Assembly: GCF_004343605.1 (NCBI RefSeq)
Contig: NZ_POSF01000011.1
Span: forward strand, 198,990 to 262,989
DNA length: 64,000 bases
Direction of reading: 5' to 3'
From: Dehalobacter sp. 12DCB1
GTDB taxonomy: Bacteria > Bacillota > Desulfitobacteriia > Desulfitobacteriales > Syntrophobotulaceae
Below are positions 61,222-64,000 of the stretch, piece by piece (the first letter of the stretch is position 1; each line of letters opens with the position of its first letter). The notes beneath the pieces were generated by a model. It did no database searches, was not told where the DNA came from, and saw nothing but the letters and a program-made list of their open reading frames with translations. Made by a program: the position numbers and the translations under genes.

Positions 61222-61277
61222 ATAAGACAGGGCAGCCAGCCCAAAATTCGTTTAATTGAAAGATGTTACCCGAAAAT

Positions 61278-61649
61278 ATAGCGGAAGTCAACCTATAAGC
61301 CGAGTTCTGTACCTCTTGTGAGGTGATGATCATCTATCTAGGACTGCCGTTACCGGCAGCCTCAAGCGACCTTACCCGGGAACAGAGCGGGCAGCTCCAT
61401 CGTTCCTCTATTTGGTCTTGCTCCAGGTGGGGTTTGCAGGGCCAGCCAGTTACCTGACTGCCGGTGAGCTCTTACCTCACCTTTCCACCCTTACCGCTTG
61501 GCAGCGGCGGTATATCTCTGTTGCACTTTCCTCAAAGGGAATCTCCCTCCGCCGGGCGTTACCCGGCACCCTGCCCTGTGGAGCTCGGACTTTCCTCAGA
61601 GACGGCCTTTCGGCACTTGTCCCCGCGACCATCCGGTTGACTTCGCTAT
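61278..61649 (-). ncRNA. rnpB: RNase P RNA (class A)
   Basis: On the minus strand the 5' end ATAGCGAAGTCAACCGGATG pairs with the 3' end GGTTGACTTCCGCTAT to form P1. The universal core is present: GAGGAAAGTCCGAGCTCC (CR-I), GAGGAAAGTGCAACAGAGA, AAGGGTGGAAAGGTGAGGTA, CAAACCCCACCTGGAGCAAG and CAGAACTCGGCTTATAGG near the 3' end. About 372 nt is normal for type A. It is the catalytic RNA that removes 5' leaders from tRNA precursors. Confidence 0.97.
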
Positions 61650-61652
61650 CCA

Positions 61653-61681
61653 ATCTTACTAGATTATTTGTGTTTGGTCAA
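61653..61681 (-). promoter_or_regulatory. Promoter of rnpB
   Basis: On the minus strand TTGACC, 17 bases, TAAGAT, ending 4-7 nt before the mature 5' end. Confidence 0.8.
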
Positions 61682-61895
61682 ATAATTCTTAAGCGTATCT
61701 AAAGTAAATCGCCGTAATCAATTTGTTGCCTATTTCATATAGCGTATATCAGGAATGCAATGATTTGTTTCACATTAGTTGCTTCGACAAATTACGGCGT
61801 AATCACAGTATATCATTCCAAAAACAAAATTCAAGCTACAATTTATAACACTATAATCAAATTTTCCCTATAATTTTGTAATTATTTTAATTCCT

Positions 61896-62037
61896 AGTTA
61901 TGCACAAGTTGTGAACAAATTGTGCATAACTCTTGAGGTCTTATGCTCATCCGTCCAAGAACAACCAGAGCACTATTGGAGTCAACTATAAATTTATCTT
62001 TCAGACAATTCTGTCATGTTAATAACTTTATCCACGT
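61896..62037. promoter_or_regulatory. DnaA-box-like cluster
   Basis: AGTTATGCACAA (61896) and its exact complement TTGTGCATAACT (61920) form an inverted pair around GTTGTGAACAAA; both contain TTATGCACA, one base from the DnaA box TTATCCACA. A third TTATCCACG lies at 62028, overlapping the end of the nif3-like gene. May be a DnaA-titration or regulatory site, or simply a hairpin. The rest of 61682-61895 shows no gene. Confidence 0.4.
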
Positions 62038-63182
62038 TTCAACCACGGCACTTTGCTCGCCGCGCTGATAACCAGTTCTACGTCATCCATTGTTCGATCG
62101 GCTCTAATATAATCGTAAAGCGCATGGATCATTGGGATTTCGCTAAGAAAATGCCCGAGCTCACCAACGGCCATACCTGATTCGAGACAATCCAGCACGT
62201 TATGGTAGCCGATTTCCCCTGTGATATATAAATCAGCGCCTTTAAAGGCAGCCTTCGCCACAAAACTGCTTCCGCTGCCATTTAATATGGCAATTTTTTT
62301 GATCTTTCTGTCAGGATCTCCTGCCAATCGCACTGAAGAACAGTCATGGCCATACTTCTCCGTAAGCTGTTTCAGAAATCCTTCCCACAAATCAGCTAGT
62401 CTGACAGGTTTCGGTAATGTTCCGATCACCCCGTATCCTCTGGGTTTTCCGGTATTCCGGAGTGGTATCAGGTCGTAAGCGGGCTCTTCATACGGATGTG
62501 CCTTATGCAAAGCCTTCACCGCCCTGCCAAGGCTGCGCTCTTCGACAATGCTCTCGAGTCGGATCTCGGGCACTCTGATCAGCTCTCCAACTTTTCCTAT
62601 AGTCGGCTCGGCTCCGTCCAGCGCCCGGAACATGCCTTCACCGTTCGTCTGAAAGAAACATTCGCTGTAGGCATCACTGTGCTCGCCATCGGTAATTCCA
62701 CTGCCGACGCCTTCGGTGGTCAGAGCCTTCCGGATAGTCTCGACGTGTTCTTCCGGAACAAAGGTGACGATCTTGATCAGTTTCTCAGCAGAGGTGGTTT
62801 CCAGGAACTCTGTTTTCTGCAGTCCGAGCATTTTCGCAAACATCAGGCTCGATGACAGATACGACTGATCCAGATTCGTGTGGGCAGCATAAAATGAGAT
62901 CCCATTGCGGAAAAGCAAAAGGGGAACCAATGCCGCCTGGTTGTCCATTCGGAGATTCTTCAGCGGTTTAAACAGCAGCGGGTGGTGGGAAATAATCAGT
63001 TCAGCTTTTTCCGAAACAGCTTCTTCGACGGCTTCCATGGTTCCGTCCAGCGTCAGTAGCATCTTATTGACGCGCTGGGCGCTGCTGCCGACCAGGAGTC
63101 CAGGATTGTCCCAGTCTTCTGCCCAGGAACGCGGCGCTATCTTTTCGATAAGTTGTTCAACCTGGCCTACTGATACAGCCAT
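62028..63182 (-). CDS. Nif3-like dinuclear metal-centre protein
   Basis: 384 residues. The fold has the metal ligands in ELIISHHPLLFKPLK (His-His), YAAHTNLDQS (His-Asp) and GELGHFLSEIPMIHALYDYI (His-Glu), with the ~115-residue CutA-like insert (LIKIVTFVPEEHVETIRKAL ... AHPYEEPAYDL). This is the long YqfO-type found in Firmicutes. The family forms hexamers; it is linked to GTP cyclohydrolase I type 2 by annotation, but function is not certain. It overlaps trmK by 16 bp. Confidence 0.95.
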   Translation of the reverse strand: MAVSVGQVEQLIEKIAPRSWAEDWDNPGLLVGSSAQRVNKMLLTLDGTMEAVEEAVSEKAELIISHHPLLFKPLKNLRMDNQAALVPLLLFRNGISFYAAHTNLDQSYLSSSLMFAKMLGLQKTEFLETTSAEKLIKIVTFVPEEHVETIRKALTTEGVGSGITDGEHSDAYSECFFQTNGEGMFRALDGAEPTIGKVGELIRVPEIRLESIVEERSLGRAVKALHKAHPYEEPAYDLIPLRNTGKPRGYGVIGTLPKPVRLADLWEGFLKQLTEKYGHDCSSVRLAGDPDRKIKKIAILNGSGSSFVAKAAFKGADLYITGEIGYHNVLDCLESGMAVGELGHFLSEIPMIHALYDYIRADRTMDDVELVISAASKVPWLKRG

Positions 63183-64000
63183 TTTTTTATTACCTCCATC
63201 ATGGCGATTTCCTGCCTGATCTGTTCTGCTTTCTGGGAAACTGCAGCCCTGTTTGTGCGCATCATTTCCAGAACGACTCTTTTGAGATTGCTCGTAGTGT
63301 CGGCAATGATGTCGTTTAACCGGGGTTCTTTGCGTTCAATGATCAGCGGTCCGAGTTGCCAGATAAAATTACGCAGCATCTGTTCCAGATCCTTTGCTGC
63401 TTCCAACGCAGGCACTCCGGTACAGTCCGCAGCAATATCCTGAATGATCTGCTTCATCCGCTGCTCGACTTCCTCTCTATCCAGGCCTTCTGAGCGGGAC
63501 AGGCAAATGACGGTATACAGCCTGCCGTCTTCTTCTGTCAGACATTCTTCGCTCAGCCTCCAACCCTCGGAAAGCAGTTCGAATCTAACCCTGTTTTCTG
63601 CGCCTTGCGGCTGAAGGATCAATGTCTGGACGCTCTGCAGTACGTCCGGCTTCGTGGCTAGTATTTCAAGGATCGTCACACCTCCCATACCGGCAATGAC
63701 CAATGTATCGACTTCTCCGGACTCCAGCGGAATCAGGCCGTCTCCCTGCCGGACCTGAATGTTGTCCTGCAGTCCATAGGCTTTGACATTCTCAACGGCA
63801 GATTTATAAGGCCCTCTGTGGACATCTACCCCGATCGCCTGGCAAATCACTCCGGCCTGTACCAGATAGACAGGCAGATAGGCGTGATCCGTACCGATAT
63901 CCCCAACTCTGGCGCCGGCGGGCACCAGTGACGCAATTGTCTCCAGGCGGGAGCCAAGCTTTATAGCCGTTTTATTTTCCAGCTTATTATCTTGTTGTCC
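63167..64000 (-). CDS. trmK: tRNA (adenine22-N1)-methyltransferase, 5' end outside window
   Basis: At least 278 codons remain open up to the window edge. KLGSRLETIASLVPAGARVG leads to motif I VGDIGTDHAYLPVYLVQAG, then CQAIGVDVHRGPYKSA, DTLVIAGMGGVTILEIL and LILQPQGAENRVRFEL, the COG2384/TrmK signature. The C-terminal coiled arm ends near VIKKWLYQ. TrmK methylates A22 in the tRNA D-loop. The start lies at or just beyond 64000; the GTG at 63925 is inside motif I context and not the start. Typical operon: rpoD-trmK-nif3-like. Confidence 0.9.
   Translation of the reverse strand, partial: GQQDNKLENKTAIKLGSRLETIASLVPAGARVGDIGTDHAYLPVYLVQAGVICQAIGVDVHRGPYKSAVENVKAYGLQDNIQVRQGDGLIPLESGEVDTLVIAGMGGVTILEILATKPDVLQSVQTLILQPQGAENRVRFELLSEGWRLSEECLTEEDGRLYTVICLSRSEGLDREEVEQRMKQIIQDIAADCTGVPALEAAKDLEQMLRNFIWQLGPLIIERKEPRLNDIIADTTSNLKRVVLEMMRTNRAAVSQKAEQIRQEIAMMEVIKKWLYQ

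Noticed and set aside
61412-61702. 96-codon plus-strand ORF
   Set aside because: Lies antisense to rnpB.
1-64000. CRISPR arrays, rRNA, tRNA, insertion sequences
   Set aside because: No regularly spaced repeats, no rRNA or tRNA-like segments and no transposase or integrase was recognised anywhere in the window.

Overview
The window reads as chromosome of a low-GC, spore-forming Firmicute. Signs are strong Shine-Dalgarno sites, many TTG/GTG starts, an alpha/beta-type small acid-soluble spore protein, cell-wall-binding repeat 2 surface proteins, class A RNase P RNA and a multi-subunit molybdoenzyme respiratory operon. The gene content is most like Peptococcaceae (Desulfitobacterium/Desulfosporosinus/Dehalobacter relatives). 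That placement is an inference from gene families, because no rRNA is present.

Layout. 0-7.4 kb is accessory: a PLD-helicase-DUF3427 protein coupled to a Nudix hydrolase and followed by a NERD nuclease-like protein (possible defence cluster), then two small XRE regulators and an 87-aa protein with three perfect palindromes, a SLOG protein and a flavoprotein. 7.5-9.9 kb carries a repeated element, two copies of which encode a 27-aa Hol_Tox-type holin-like toxin not caught by ordinary ORF calling; a third copy is a remnant. 10-17.3 kb holds HelD, two CWB2 surface proteins, MsrAB and a short transcription unit for a 34-aa peptide. 17.4-19.3 kb is a decayed patch (ComF-like fragment, frameshifted ORFs, methyltransferase with a lost C-terminus). 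19.3-34.7 kb holds regulators, DUF1848, a lipoprotein, an AAA ATPase lacking its Walker B segment, ferritin-like and coiled-coil mini-proteins, EFR1 ferredoxin, a GGDEF-EAL protein, an aldo/keto reductase and the spore protein.

34.9-45.7 kb holds a phosphoesterase, a PadR-DUF1048-ABC operon, a DUF2975-XRE-DUF4173 operon, a DUF5685-DnaJ-zinc-ribbon operon led by a clear yybP-ykoY manganese riboswitch, and a second ABC operon. 46.1-47.8 kb is an LCP-family envelope protein. 48.7-58.7 kb is one minus-strand respiratory unit: sensor kinase, response regulator, Tat-exported molybdopterin subunit, four-cluster ferredoxin, NrfD membrane anchor, TorD chaperone, then a second ferredoxin and an FMN/4Fe-4S membrane protein that could feed electrons. 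A ferritin-like gene and a deleted fragment of it flank this unit. 59-64 kb holds a coiled-coil protein, MarR-DUF6544 with a 19-bp operator palindrome, rnpB, a DnaA-box-like cluster, and nif3-like/trmK running off the window end.

Most worth a second look: the Mn riboswitch in front of DUF5685-DnaJ (not a transporter), the pseudo-receiver domain fused in frame ahead of the Tat molybdoenzyme, and the repeated holin-like toxin elements with long-range inverted repeats.
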